Positions 38,071 to 47,129 of a DNA stretch of 64,000 nucleotides are shown here, piece by piece. Origin of the DNA: CAWGYT01 sp963826795. GTDB taxonomy: Bacteria; Planctomycetota; Planctomycetia; Pirellulales; Pirellulaceae. The number at the start of each line of letters is the position of its first letter. Within the stretch, counting starts at the first letter, position 1. The notes beneath the pieces are model-generated. The model saw only the letters and a program-made list of their open reading frames with translations, did no database searches and had not been told where the DNA came from. A program made the translations under genes and the position numbers. The stretch spans positions 248,001-312,000 of the forward strand of contig CAWGYT010000009.1 of assembly GCA_963826795.1 (NCBI GenBank), given 5' to 3'.

Positions 38071-38988
38071 ATGAAGCGTATGACCATGGCCCTGTTGGCC
38101 GTCACGGTTGCCGTTCTGGCCGGAAGCCCGGCCGTGGCCGACGACGAGCAAGTTGCCAAGACGATCATTCAGCGGCTGCAGCAGCAAAAGCAGGCCGCCG
38201 GATTGGAGGGATTCAACATCGGCGTGCAGGTCGAACAGGGGACCGTCACGATGATGGGCACCGTGGCCGAATCGGACCACGCCCTGATGGCACTGGACGT
38301 GGCACGCCGCGTCCCGGGTGTCAAGTTGGTGGTGAACGACCTGTTTGTTCAACCCACGAGCGGGCCGGCGCCACCCGATCCTGATCCGCAATCCGTCATC
38401 CCGACGGCCGCGGAACAGCCGGTTGCGACCAAGTCGACCGCGACGTCGGCCCCGTCGGCGGGCCCGATCGCGGGCCTGGAGCCGCCCACCGTGGGTGTTC
38501 ACGTGCCGCAGATCAGCGGAACTCAGGCGGGTTTTGTGCCGCAAATGCCTCCGTCGATTGGCGCCGGAGCCCCTGGCCTCGCCGCCGCGACTCCGTCCCG
38601 AGCTGCCTCACAACAGCCGCTGGCCTTCGCACCGGCGGCCGGCATGCACGCTCGCCCTGTCAGCTATCACGCCGCGCCCGAGTACGGTCAGGCCATGCCG
38701 GCACAGTACGCCATGGGCGGTGGAAATCCTACGCCGATGCCGATGAACGCGGTCCCCAGCGGGATCGCTCAAGCGACTTACGACAACCCTCAAGTACCCG
38801 GCTACGCTTGGCCTAGCTACGCGGCGTATCCGAACTATGCCGCCGTGAGTTATCCGCATCAGTATTCGCCCACAGCCTGGCCATACATCGGTCCCTTCTA
38901 CCCGTATCCTCAGGTGCCACTGGGTTGGCGGAAGGTCACGTTGGAGTGGGACGACGGCTGGTGGTTTCTGGACTTCAAATCGAAATAG
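38071..38988 (+). CDS. Secreted BON-domain protein with conserved planctomycete C-terminus
   Basis: The 305-residue product has a signal peptide ('MALLAVTVAVLAGSPAVA'), one BON domain (about 27-95: 'VAKTIIQRLQQQKQAAGL' through 'VPGVKLVVNDLFV'), a long Pro/Ala-rich linker, and a C-terminus 'WPYIGPFYPYPQVPLGW' then 'TLEWDDGWWFLDFKSK', which I recognise as constant among planctomycete BON proteins. BON domains bind phospholipid or envelope surfaces. AGGAGGG lies 11 bases before the ATG. A clear terminator follows. Confidence 0.87.
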   Translation: MKRMTMALLAVTVAVLAGSPAVADDEQVAKTIIQRLQQQKQAAGLEGFNIGVQVEQGTVTMMGTVAESDHALMALDVARRVPGVKLVVNDLFVQPTSGPAPPDPDPQSVIPTAAEQPVATKSTATSAPSAGPIAGLEPPTVGVHVPQISGTQAGFVPQMPPSIGAGAPGLAAATPSRAASQQPLAFAPAAGMHARPVSYHAAPEYGQAMPAQYAMGGGNPTPMPMNAVPSGIAQATYDNPQVPGYAWPSYAAYPNYAAVSYPHQYSPTAWPYIGPFYPYPQVPLGWRKVTLEWDDGWWFLDFKSK

Positions 38989-39425
38989 TTTCCCTCTCGA
39001 TGCGGCGGCTCGTCTCACGACGAGCGCGTCGCATCGAAGCGCAACGAGGAAAGCTCCCGCGAGTCGTTTCGCTGGGAGCTTTTTTTCATTACTGCCCGTC
39101 ACCGATCCGGTTGCGCCGCGATCGAATTACTTCCTCGGCCTCCCACTCACCCGCAGAGCCCGTACCCGGATGAATTGGGCCTGGCAAGCCGTCGCGTACC
39201 CTGGGTGGACCAAGGCGGAGCGTTCCGGTCGGATCCGGAATCACCCGCAGAGTCTGGATTTCCGGATTTTTCGTGCCAAGCAAAAAAACCCGCAAGTCTC
39301 ATCCAGATTAACGCGATAACTAACACTGCCAAGAAACACGGAAGCACACGGTGGGATCGGTGCAAGGCCGAGCGGCCGGTTCACGATCCCCGCAGTGAAC
39401 GGAAAAATGATTTGAGGTTAGATTC
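38989..39425. other. Intergenic region after the BON gene
   Basis: This 437-bp spacer carries the terminator at 39050-39086; beyond it I see no gene or repeat up to the decayed gene at 39426. Confidence 0.5.
39050..39086 (+). terminator. Rho-independent terminator of the BON gene
   Basis: AAAGCTCCC pairs with GGGAGCTTT around a GCGAGTCGTTTCGCT loop that can itself pair in part, followed by a run of seven or eight T. It starts about 60 bp after the BON stop. Confidence 0.9.
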
Positions 39426-40008
39426 ATGACCAGGAAATCGCCCAATACGATCGCTGCTGGAGTCCTGCTGTTGGCGACCGTGGCCTGCACCGGCTGCACG
39501 GAACGAACCAGGGTCCAGCTTTAGGCATCTTCGCCATGCCGATTCCCGGTGAGCCCGTACTTCCAAGACAAGGAAGAAGACGAGTTCTGGGAGCACGAGC
39601 GCTACGACCGTGCTCCGATTCTCGGCCCGCATCACGGCAGGCGGCCCCGCTGCAGGCCCTCGATCCGCCGAGTGACGACGAGATCATTCGCGGCGCTCGA
39701 GCGGAGCCATCCGGTGGAAGGCGGCATTCCGTTTCTGCACGAGGTGCAGCGCAACAACGTCCGCATCTGCAAGGAGCTGATCGCCGACTACGTCGATCCG
39801 CCCCGCTTCTATCCGATGATCGGTCCCGCCCAACTGCATCACGCTCACTACAAGTGCACGGTCTACTTCACCGAGTACGAAGCGAGTCGGCTGGCCGGTC
39901 CCCCACACGCTGACGGACGAGGACTCCGTCGAGGTGATCTACATCGACCACAACCACCTGCACATGGTGGGCAACGTGGACGGCGGCGGCGGCTGTTCGA
40001 ACTACTAG
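39426..40008 (+). pseudogene. Decayed planctomycete secreted protein gene, about six frame changes
   Basis: A lipoprotein-type start is intact ('TIAAGVLLLATVACTGC'), then conserved segments of a small planctomycete family appear in shifting frames: 'GIFAMPIP', 'VSPYFQDKEEDEFWEHERYD', 'ALDPPSDDEIIR', 'VEGGIPFLHEVQRNN', 'LHHAHYKCTVYFTE', 'RVGWPVPHTLTDEDS' and 'IYIDHNHLHMVGNVDGGG', ending with a TAG at 40006-40008. Joining them needs indels near 39501, 39550, 39626, 39656, 39694 and 39888. So many lesions in 580 bp look like genuine decay, although local poor sequence cannot be excluded. The family function is unknown. Confidence 0.75.
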
Positions 40009-40395
<387 letters not shown>

Positions 40396-40516
40396 CTGCA
40401 AAAAACACGCTGAAAACCGAGGGTTTTACCTGTCGACGGTCGGCAGTGCGGCGAGTGGAATCGTGGTAGATCTACCACAATTCGGAGGCCGCCCGAAATG
40501 ACACGACGACGTTCCA

Positions 40517-41098
40517 TTGTTGACCCCGGCGATCGACTTCGGACCGATGCGACTTCAGCAGGTACGCGAGTCGATGGTCGTGGACGGGCTGACGCGAAGC
40601 GGGATCAACAAGCGAGTGCGGCGGATTCGCCGCGTGTTCGAATGGGCCGTGGCCAACGAAGTGATTCCGAACGGGGTCAATGAGTCGCTCCGCACCGTCG
40701 ACGGATTAAAGCGAGGCCGAACCGACGCCCCGGAATCGAAGCGGGTCGCTTGCGTTCCCGGAAGCCACATCGACGCCATTAAGCGGTTCGTGCTGCCGCC
40801 GGTCTGGGCGATGATTCAGCTTCAGCGATACGCCGGGATGAGGCCGGGCGAGGTCGTCACCATGCGGGGCAACGAGATCGAATCGACCGGCGAGATCTGC
40901 TTGTATCAACCGCGGAAGCATAAGAACGCTCACCGCGGTCAGAGTCGCGTGGTCTCCCTGGGACCGAAAGCACAGCGTGTCTTGCGCCCGTGGATGAGTA
41001 CGACCGGCGACCTTTTCTCGCCAGCCAAGGCGATGGAAGCGTTACGAGAACGCCGGGCGCAATTATGCGGACTTCCTGCCATGCAGAGCTCCGCATAG
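40517..41098 (+). pseudogene. Tyrosine recombinase (integrase) remnant
   Basis: The 193 codons match the middle of planctomycete site-specific integrases: 'INKRVRRIRRVFEWAVANE', then 'LQRYAGMRPGEVVTMRGNE' with the first catalytic Arg, and 'RKHKNAHRGQSRVVSLGPKA' with the beta-hairpin Lys region. About 80-100 residues are missing at the N-terminus. The C-terminal HxxR box and nucleophile Tyr are also absent, since the frame runs into unrelated sequence after 'SPAKAMEALRERR'. It cannot be active. The position beside tRNA-Ala fits the relic of an integrated element. Confidence 0.8.
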
Positions 41099-41375
41099 CA
41101 GGAAGAACGGGCGGATGGTGGGCAGCGATCGCGAAGTTGAGGCGGCCGCGATTCATTTCAGCTTCATTGCTTCGTGCAAGATGAACAACGGCGAGCCTTT
41201 CACGCATCTCGTCGACATCTTGCGCCGCCTGCCCGACACGCCACGTGACCAATGGATCGACCTTCTGCCCCACCGCTGGAAGGCCGCCCAAACCGCGCGG
41301 GCCTCGCCCGTAGACACCCCCGCAACTCCCCACGTCCCACCGGTCTCTCGCACCGACACGGCAACCACCGTCTGA
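41099..41375 (+). pseudogene. IS66-family transposase C-terminal remnant
   Basis: Only the last 90 residues or so of an IS66 transposase remain: 'RKNGRMVGSDREVEAAAIHF' followed by 'SFIASCKMNNGEPFTHLVDI' and 'LRRLPDTPRDQWIDLLPHRW', the classic IS66 C-terminal element. The catalytic DDE region is missing. It begins immediately after the truncated integrase stop, so a recombination or insertion joined the two fragments. Confidence 0.8.
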
Positions 41376-41474
41376 CAAAAGCTCCCGGGGCCGATGGCGC
41401 CAAACACGGCGCCCGCTTGCCGTCTGCCGAATGCGCTACACTCCCCCGTCCGGGCCCGCAAGCCACGGACGCAA

Positions 41475-41613
41475 TCCGCCGGACGTTTAGCCGCTCGGCG
41501 ACCGTCATGTGGACTTGTTTCGGCAGTCGCGCACGCAGGATCGCGTTCTCCGACTTGAGATATTCGACGTATTTAGCCAGCTCGCGATCGGTCGCCCAGG
41601 CAATCAAGGCCAA
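41475..41613 (-). pseudogene. Integrase-core (rve) IS transposase N-terminal remnant
   Basis: From an ATG at 41613 the reverse strand reads 'WATDRELAKYVEYLKSENAI' and 'LRARLPKQVHMTVAERLNV', the coiled N-terminal segment seen in planctomycete rve-type transposases, and then loses similarity. Only about 45 residues survive. It overlaps the 3' end of the glycosyltransferase gene, whose last codons it appears to supply. Confidence 0.65.
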
Positions 41614-43402
41614 CAGGGGGTGGGAAATATTTCTGGCGACCTACGCCCGCCGCCGAAATCGGACCGCCAACGTGGCGGTAGACACGGAGGGAATGTCCAA
41701 GCGTGTCGTTGGGAACTTGACGACGAAACGAATGGCAAAAGTCGGTCGGATCAAGTACACGTTGCACGCTGACGATGTACCAGCCGGGCGACGATCGATC
41801 CTTCGCAAGGCGCCAAGGAAGCGGCATCTTTGCGGCGAGTTTGTCAGTCACAACTGCGTGGAAGACCGGCGTTGCGTCGGGGTGCCTCGCAATCCATCGA
41901 CTCGCTTCGTCAAGATCTTCTCCCCACTCAAGATTCGATTCGACCAAGTAGTGGTACCCGCGACGAGGTCCACCTACGAGCTCGCTAAAGAACGAATGGC
42001 ACCTTGGCCAGACCAGCAAGCTGCTCGTGACTCCGGTGAGCAGCAATCCCCAGGCAAGGAGCGACACCCGATCCCGAATCCCACCGCGGCAGGTTTGACT
42101 GACGTAGGTGAATAGAAAGGGAAGGCAGGGGAAGGCATAGCGGAAGTGGTGCCCGAAACCGGTCTGGCTGCTCACCAGGAAGGCAAATGCCAACAGCGGC
42201 AGCAGCAGCGGACCCGCGCCGTCCCCACCACAGTCTCGAGAAGTCGCCGCGGCGTCACGACGCCAGGTAATGACCGACGTGCTCCGTGCGAATTCGACGA
42301 ATCGAATCACCAGCAGACCCAGAAAGCCGGCCGGCAATTTGACCACTGCGGCGACCAAGTAGTAGTGCCACCAACCTCCGTGGTTCCATTGGCCGCAAAG
42401 GTAAGACCGTTTGCCAAGCTGGAATTCACAGAGTTGCCAATCCAAGCCGCGCAGGAACTCGGCCGGTAAGGGGACGCGAACTCCCGCCAACGCACCGCGA
42501 GTCCAGCGATTGCCTTCCACACCAGCCGCTTGGCCAGAAAAAGCGGAACTTCGAAACCGGAGATCTCCCAGCCGGGGTAGCGCGTGTTCGAAGCCGTAGC
42601 CGAGATTGACAACCCAGAGCACCACCGCCAAATAGATGGCGACGCTCCCGCCAACTCGAACCCGCTCAATCTTCCGCCGACGATCCTGAGGCTGAGATTG
42701 TGTCTGGTCGAACGAGCAGGCGGCCCGGCGCGGGACGCCGATGCTGACGGACACGAGGAAAAGAAGTGGGAACAGCGCCCACGTCGACTTCGCGAGGATG
42801 GCCAATCCGGCCAAAACGGAGGAAGCCATCAGATCGCGGCAGGCTGCTTTACGATTCCAGCGGTCGGCGTGGTAAGCGGCGGCAAAGCCGAGCGCCGTGG
42901 CGGGAATATCCGGGGAGATGGTGGCCGACCACGCCAGCTGGCTCGGTGAAAACGTCCAAAGAGCAACGGCCGCCCACGATGACGGGCCTCCAAACAGGTC
43001 TCGGGCCCAGCGCCAGCAGTAGACGCCACCGAGCAATGCGAAGGGGAGATTCATGATCCGAGCGATGACCAATCGACGGCGAAAATCGGCATACGTCCAC
43101 GCATCCAGAAGCTGATCGGCGAGTTGCCACTCCAAACGCGTCAGACTCGAGTCGAGGCCAGCGTGCCACGGCGGTGAGTCGCGTGCCACGGCAAGCGGCC
43201 CCACGGCCAATGGTAAAGTGCTCCAGAGGCGGACGAGCGGCGGATTGACCCGATACGCGTCGAACCGCCCGGTGTGCCAGTGATAGAGGCCTGCAGCGAG
43301 ATGGGCCGGTTCGTCCGCGTTTGGACTTGACCGCAGCACAATCCCGATCGTTAGCGCGGTGTGTACCGATGCAATCACACCGAGCGCCAGGTAGGCCTTC
43401 AT
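41573..43402 (-). CDS. GT39-like membrane glycosyltransferase
   Basis: The 609-residue protein has a dozen or so hydrophobic segments and the GT39/PMT-type N-terminal loop 'NADEPAHLAAGLYHW' (acidic catalytic residues) followed by 'RVNPPLVRLWSTLPLAVG'. Such enzymes transfer sugar from a polyprenyl phosphate to proteins or lipids on the outer face of the membrane. The final residues ('GRQKYFPPPVGLDCLGDRSR') look unrelated to the family and coincide with an IS fragment, so the natural C-terminus was probably replaced. The start overlaps the stop of the C39-like gene (ATGA), placing it last in a four- or five-gene operon. Confidence 0.83.
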   Translation of the reverse strand: MKAYLALGVIASVHTALTIGIVLRSSPNADEPAHLAAGLYHWHTGRFDAYRVNPPLVRLWSTLPLAVGPLAVARDSPPWHAGLDSSLTRLEWQLADQLLDAWTYADFRRRLVIARIMNLPFALLGGVYCWRWARDLFGGPSSWAAVALWTFSPSQLAWSATISPDIPATALGFAAAYHADRWNRKAACRDLMASSVLAGLAILAKSTWALFPLLFLVSVSIGVPRRAACSFDQTQSQPQDRRRKIERVRVGGSVAIYLAVVLWVVNLGYGFEHALPRLGDLRFRSSAFSGQAAGVEGNRWTRGALAGVRVPLPAEFLRGLDWQLCEFQLGKRSYLCGQWNHGGWWHYYLVAAVVKLPAGFLGLLVIRFVEFARSTSVITWRRDAAATSRDCGGDGAGPLLLPLLAFAFLVSSQTGFGHHFRYAFPCLPFLFTYVSQTCRGGIRDRVSLLAWGLLLTGVTSSLLVWPRCHSFFSELVGGPRRGYHYLVESNLEWGEDLDEASRWIARHPDATPVFHAVVTDKLAAKMPLPWRLAKDRSSPGWYIVSVQRVLDPTDFCHSFRRQVPNDTLGHSLRVYRHVGGPISAAGVGRQKYFPPPVGLDCLGDRSRAG

Positions 43403-44073
43403 GAGCGAGTCTTCGACGAGTGGTTCTGTGAGTCGGTCGCTGGATTGACGTCACGCGACGACGTGAGCGATCGCCACCGAACGCCTTTGCGGATCAATCG
43501 CACGATTACCAGGTTGAGCAAAAGCAGATTGCCGAGGAAGACGACGCGATCCAGCTGCGAGCGCGGGCGAAGGATGATCGCATCTCCTTTCCACGACGCG
43601 GCAAGCTGTTGGAATGGAATCGACTTTCGCTTGCCGTCGGACGGATCCCAGACGGTGGCCAGTTGGGTGTCGCGTCGCCAGTCTTCCAGGACAAGGCAAT
43701 GGGCGCGATCGTTGACGATTAAGATCGCTGGCAGGCCAAGCTGGCCAATGCAACTGGGCGAGATCTGTCTCGCACGTGTTGTCGGCTCGAGTCGCTGGCA
43801 GACGGTGACCACATCCCGCAGCGGCACGCCCCGTAGGCTGCGGTGCGGAAACTGCTCATTCCAAGTGCTGGAGTCCACCTCGTGTCCCAAGAGTCGGAGG
43901 GCACGAGCGGCCGAGAGGGGACCGCATTGGCGGACACGCTGTCGGTGGATCGCGATCTGCTGTTCGACTTGTTGCCACGAAAACACTCGCCCCGAGTGCC
44001 CGCTTCCGCCTGAGGAGCCAGGATTCGCGACGGCCAGCGCAACGGTGACAGCAACGGTTAGTGTTTGCGGCAT
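43399..44073 (-). CDS. Membrane-anchored C39-like cysteine peptidase
   Basis: The 224-residue product has a signal-like N-terminus, a papain-like C39 domain and a C-terminal membrane segment ('VVFLGNLLLLNLVIVRLI') with a basic tail. The triad appears intact: Cys50 in 'VRQCGPLSAARALRLLG', His125 in 'NDRAHCLVLEDW' and Asp143 in 'VWDPSDGKRK'; Gln45 sits at the oxyanion position. C39 domains cut double-glycine leaders of bacteriocins but usually as part of ABC exporters; here it is free-standing and faces the outside. It overlaps the upstream gene by 16 bp and the glycosyltransferase by 4 bp, pointing to one operon. Confidence 0.75.
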   Translation of the reverse strand: MPQTLTVAVTVALAVANPGSSGGSGHSGRVFSWQQVEQQIAIHRQRVRQCGPLSAARALRLLGHEVDSSTWNEQFPHRSLRGVPLRDVVTVCQRLEPTTRARQISPSCIGQLGLPAILIVNDRAHCLVLEDWRRDTQLATVWDPSDGKRKSIPFQQLAASWKGDAIILRPRSQLDRVVFLGNLLLLNLVIVRLIRKGVRWRSLTSSRDVNPATDSQNHSSKTRS

Positions 44074-45173
44074 CTCTTTCGGACCCAGTATCCCAGGACA
44101 ATTACCAACGCCAGTGCGTTTAGCCAGAGCAGAACGCGTCGCAGTTGCGTCGTGCCCGGAGCTGGCATTGCGTTCTCCAGAACTCCGTTGATTTGATCGA
44201 GTTGCTCTTGGCTCTTCAGCTGAAAGACACTCACTGGCACACCGGGTCGCGAGTCACGAACGTAGGTCAATTCAGGGACGTTGATCGAAAACTCCCCATC
44301 AGAAATCTCCTGATTGACATCCGTGATCTCCGAAATCTCAAACCGACTCACGTCCGCTTGCTCTCGATAGACGGTCCGACACAACGCCTCTCGGGGAAAG
44401 AAGAGCGATGCGTTGACCGGTACGAACTGGCTCGCTTCAAATTGTTGAACGACTTTGCCTTCGAGGGTGGCGTACTCGATTCGGGGCAGCGCGTACCCGA
44501 GCTTGGGGGCAATGTAGATTCGCAGTTTTCCGCGGCGGGACCTGGCAATCTCGTCGGGGATCAGCACCATGGCAGCGTCCAGGTCCAACGCGGCGACATC
44601 CCATTCCAGCACGTGGGTCTCGATGGGGCCGAGGTGTTCGGTTCCCTTGTCGACCACTTGGAGCTGCTGCTGTTCGATGAACGCGGCCTGTTCGGGGAAC
44701 CAAAAAGTGCCCAGACGAGGACCGGCGTGGCACGCGTGTTCGTGAATTAGGCTCTGATACGTCTCAGCCGCAATCAGATGCAAACTGCTTTGTCGAGTCG
44801 TTACACCCTCGTCCTGGGATGTCTCATCGTCTCCGTACCGTCTCAGCACTTCATAGTATTTCACGCTCGCCTGGTTGCGCTTCATCCGAAAGTTCGCAGA
44901 ATCACCGTACTTGACAATCCAGTCGTTTCCGCGGACCGTGATGGCCAGGTCCATTCGTTCCGTTACGGGATCCTCCCCCCGTTTGCGAAAGGCTTCGCTT
45001 CGGTATCGGTACTTCAGTTTCAGACTCGTCACGGCACTTGAGCGGCCGACGGCGCCTTGGATCAGTCGGATGATCTCCTGCGAAGGACCGTCCTGCGCCA
45101 GGCAGCGACTTTCGCAGGAGAGGACGACAATCGAACATAAGATCGCCAAATGGCCAATGAACGTCTCTCGCAT
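44058..45173 (-). CDS. Exported LolA-like protein with C-terminal membrane anchor
   Basis: The 371-residue product has a signal peptide ('GHLAILCSIVVLSCESRCLA'), a long beta-rich domain and a C-terminal transmembrane helix ('VLLWLNALALVIVLGYWV') followed by 'RKRCRKH'. The layout recalls LolA/LolB-like or outer-membrane lipoprotein-sorting folds seen in planctomycete secreted proteins ('LKLKYRYRSEAFRKRGED', later 'KLGYALPRIEYATLEGK'), but the match is weak and I would not name a family. GAGGAGG precedes the ATG at 45173 by six bases; codons upstream are antisense to nothing useful. It lies 10 bp after the Cys-rich gene and overlaps the C39-like gene. Confidence 0.7.
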   Translation of the reverse strand: MRETFIGHLAILCSIVVLSCESRCLAQDGPSQEIIRLIQGAVGRSSAVTSLKLKYRYRSEAFRKRGEDPVTERMDLAITVRGNDWIVKYGDSANFRMKRNQASVKYYEVLRRYGDDETSQDEGVTTRQSSLHLIAAETYQSLIHEHACHAGPRLGTFWFPEQAAFIEQQQLQVVDKGTEHLGPIETHVLEWDVAALDLDAAMVLIPDEIARSRRGKLRIYIAPKLGYALPRIEYATLEGKVVQQFEASQFVPVNASLFFPREALCRTVYREQADVSRFEISEITDVNQEISDGEFSINVPELTYVRDSRPGVPVSVFQLKSQEQLDQINGVLENAMPAPGTTQLRRVLLWLNALALVIVLGYWVRKRCRKH

Positions 45174-45183
45174 GAGATCCTCC

Positions 45184-45688
45184 TCAGTCGCAAACGCTAT
45201 GGTCGAAATCACAGATCGTCGAACCTTCGAGATGACAGACGAGGACGATGATCTGGGGCGCATCGGGAAGCGTATAGTCGTACAGTCTGACCTTGCATTG
45301 CCAATGATCTTCCGGGCATCCGGCTGTCGTCTTCGAGCCAAGTGGCTGGCAGCGGTTCTGGCCGACCGATCGAATGCGCAGATCGCACACATCCTCCGGC
45401 CCGGCTTGATTGCACGTCGCCTTCGTGCACCTCATGGTTAGGACGTTCGTGCGACTACAGTTGGGATACACTTGGTCAATCCGAACGCATCCGGTCTGGT
45501 TGAAGTTGGCAGGATCACATCCCCAGCGTCGCCCAGGCAGGCAACAGCGTCGCGTGACTTGCCCGACGGTGCGATTCAGCTCAGCGGGCGACAAAGCGCA
45601 GCTGCGGCGCCCAAAGAGGCGCAAGCAGGGCGTAGAGCACCGTAACGGAGAGCGAGAATAGATCCAGATAATGACGGGTACCAAGCAT
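45184..45688 (-). CDS. Cysteine-rich secreted protein (start region frame-broken)
   Basis: The main frame (45684 down to 45184) ends with about 125 residues holding 14 cysteines spaced every 4-16 residues ('RRCCLPGRRWGCDPANF', 'CTKATCNQAGPEDVCD', 'GCPEDHWQCKVRLYDY'). Such density outside the cytoplasm implies disulfides. The best start is an ATG at 45688 in another frame, giving 'YLDLFSLSVTVLYALLAPLW', a signal-peptide-like stretch that stops after 36 codons just where the Cys-rich frame becomes meaningful (near 45585). A one- or two-base indel would fuse them. The position between the DUF1573 lipoprotein and C39-like peptidase genes suggests it is their client. Confidence 0.5.
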
Positions 45689-45737
45689 GGGAGGACTCCT
45701 TTCGACTATTGATTGGCGTTCATTGTGATAAATCAAG

Positions 45738-46835
45738 TTAGAGACCAGGCGATTCACTCGTAAGTCGCAGGATCGGAACGAAAGCGGTTTCTCCGTTCGT
45801 AAGTTCCAGCTTCAGCTGCTCGGGGGCGTCGGTCGCACTCGACGGCTTGGGAGTGAGCGAAAGGCAAACGCTCAGAATCCCGGGGCCGATTCGGCGGACT
45901 TGAAAGTCGGTATCGAATACGTCTGAGTGCACACGTCCAACCGAGGCGCCTCCCGAGATCGCATCGCCGGTGACGATCAGTTGTCCCTGCCATGGCCCGG
46001 AGTGGGCTCTTTGATGAAAGCTGGGATACTTGGGAGAGACCCGCAGTGACGCCGTATCTTCGGAGTAGACGGGGACGGTAACGACCCAGCGAGATCGACG
46101 GTCGGCCGCACTCTGAACGGGACGCAGTAGACTCAACTGAACCGAGCCTTGGCGACTGTCGCCAGTCCCCGTCGGCTGACAGGCGACTTCCAGTTCCAGG
46201 CGATGCTTCCGATTCGTCACTCGCCGGTCGACAACTTGCAGGTAGCTGTCCGAGCTGTTCAGCTGCACGTCACTCAAGTCCACTTCGAGATCGGAATCGC
46301 AATGCACGCGCTTCGTTCTTCCCAAGCGGACGTCGTCCTGCGAGAAATGAAGTTGCGCCGGATCAAGCGCCAGTGCGGACCGGACCTGAGCTTGGACAAC
46401 GAAACGCGTTTCGAAAACGTCGCCCGCCGGGTTGGTCCACCGCAGATCAACTTGCTCGGAGAGCATTCCGCGTTTGGAAGCCGTATCGATCTCGACCGAA
46501 ACCACGGTCGTCTTGCCAGGTTCAAGGCGGCGATTCACCAAATTGACGCGAGTGCACCCGCAACTGGAGCGGATTTCATCGTCCGAACTCAGATTCCACT
46601 CGAAGTCGCTCTCGTTGCGACAAGCGAACCGATGGCGAATCACTTCCCCCGCTACGACCTCTCCGGCATGAAAAATCGTTTCACGACTTGTCGTCCCCTG
46701 GCAAACCGAGTGGTCCGTCGCGACTCGGTGACGGTCCGTCGACGTCGTCGGGGTGGGACTGCAGGCACCTGTGACGTTCACAAGGAAGATGACCAGCGCG
46801 ACCCTGGATTGCTTTGTGATCGCCGTCGCGTTCAT
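45738..46835 (-). CDS. DUF1573-containing lipoprotein
   Basis: The 365-residue product has a lipoprotein signal ending 'LVNVTGAC' (Cys25) and an immunoglobulin-like DUF1573 domain with the signature 'SSCGCTRVNLVNRRLEPG' near 110. A second beta-sandwich region follows. DUF1573 proteins in other phyla often accompany secreted Cys-rich peptides and TlpA proteins; the molecular role is unknown. GGAGG lies seven bases before the ATG at 46835; the longer upstream frame is unconvincing. It is the first gene of the cluster, 49 bp before the Cys-rich gene. Confidence 0.82.
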   Translation of the reverse strand: MNATAITKQSRVALVIFLVNVTGACSPTPTTSTDRHRVATDHSVCQGTTSRETIFHAGEVVAGEVIRHRFACRNESDFEWNLSSDDEIRSSCGCTRVNLVNRRLEPGKTTVVSVEIDTASKRGMLSEQVDLRWTNPAGDVFETRFVVQAQVRSALALDPAQLHFSQDDVRLGRTKRVHCDSDLEVDLSDVQLNSSDSYLQVVDRRVTNRKHRLELEVACQPTGTGDSRQGSVQLSLLRPVQSAADRRSRWVVTVPVYSEDTASLRVSPKYPSFHQRAHSGPWQGQLIVTGDAISGGASVGRVHSDVFDTDFQVRRIGPGILSVCLSLTPKPSSATDAPEQLKLELTNGETAFVPILRLTSESPGL

Positions 46836-47129
46836 GAGAGGTCCTCCGTACCGTGTTCTGAATTCCGTTTCGAGTGACGTGGCGCCACCTAAGCGTGAAT
46901 CGGTCAGCAGCTCACAGGGATCGGTCACTTGGTTGCGAGCTGTCACTTGGTTGAGTTTTGTCGGTGAGCGTTTCGCACGCCGACGGGCAGGAGCGTTGGG
47001 TTGCAGGTCGCCAGGGAAGTCCAAGACTTGGAAGGCACGGCCGCTGGTGACGAAGCAGGAGCGAGTCTAGCAAGCGGATTTTCAAGAGGTCAAGTTTTCC
47101 AGCGGACCGTGCAACCTAGGTTTCGACGT

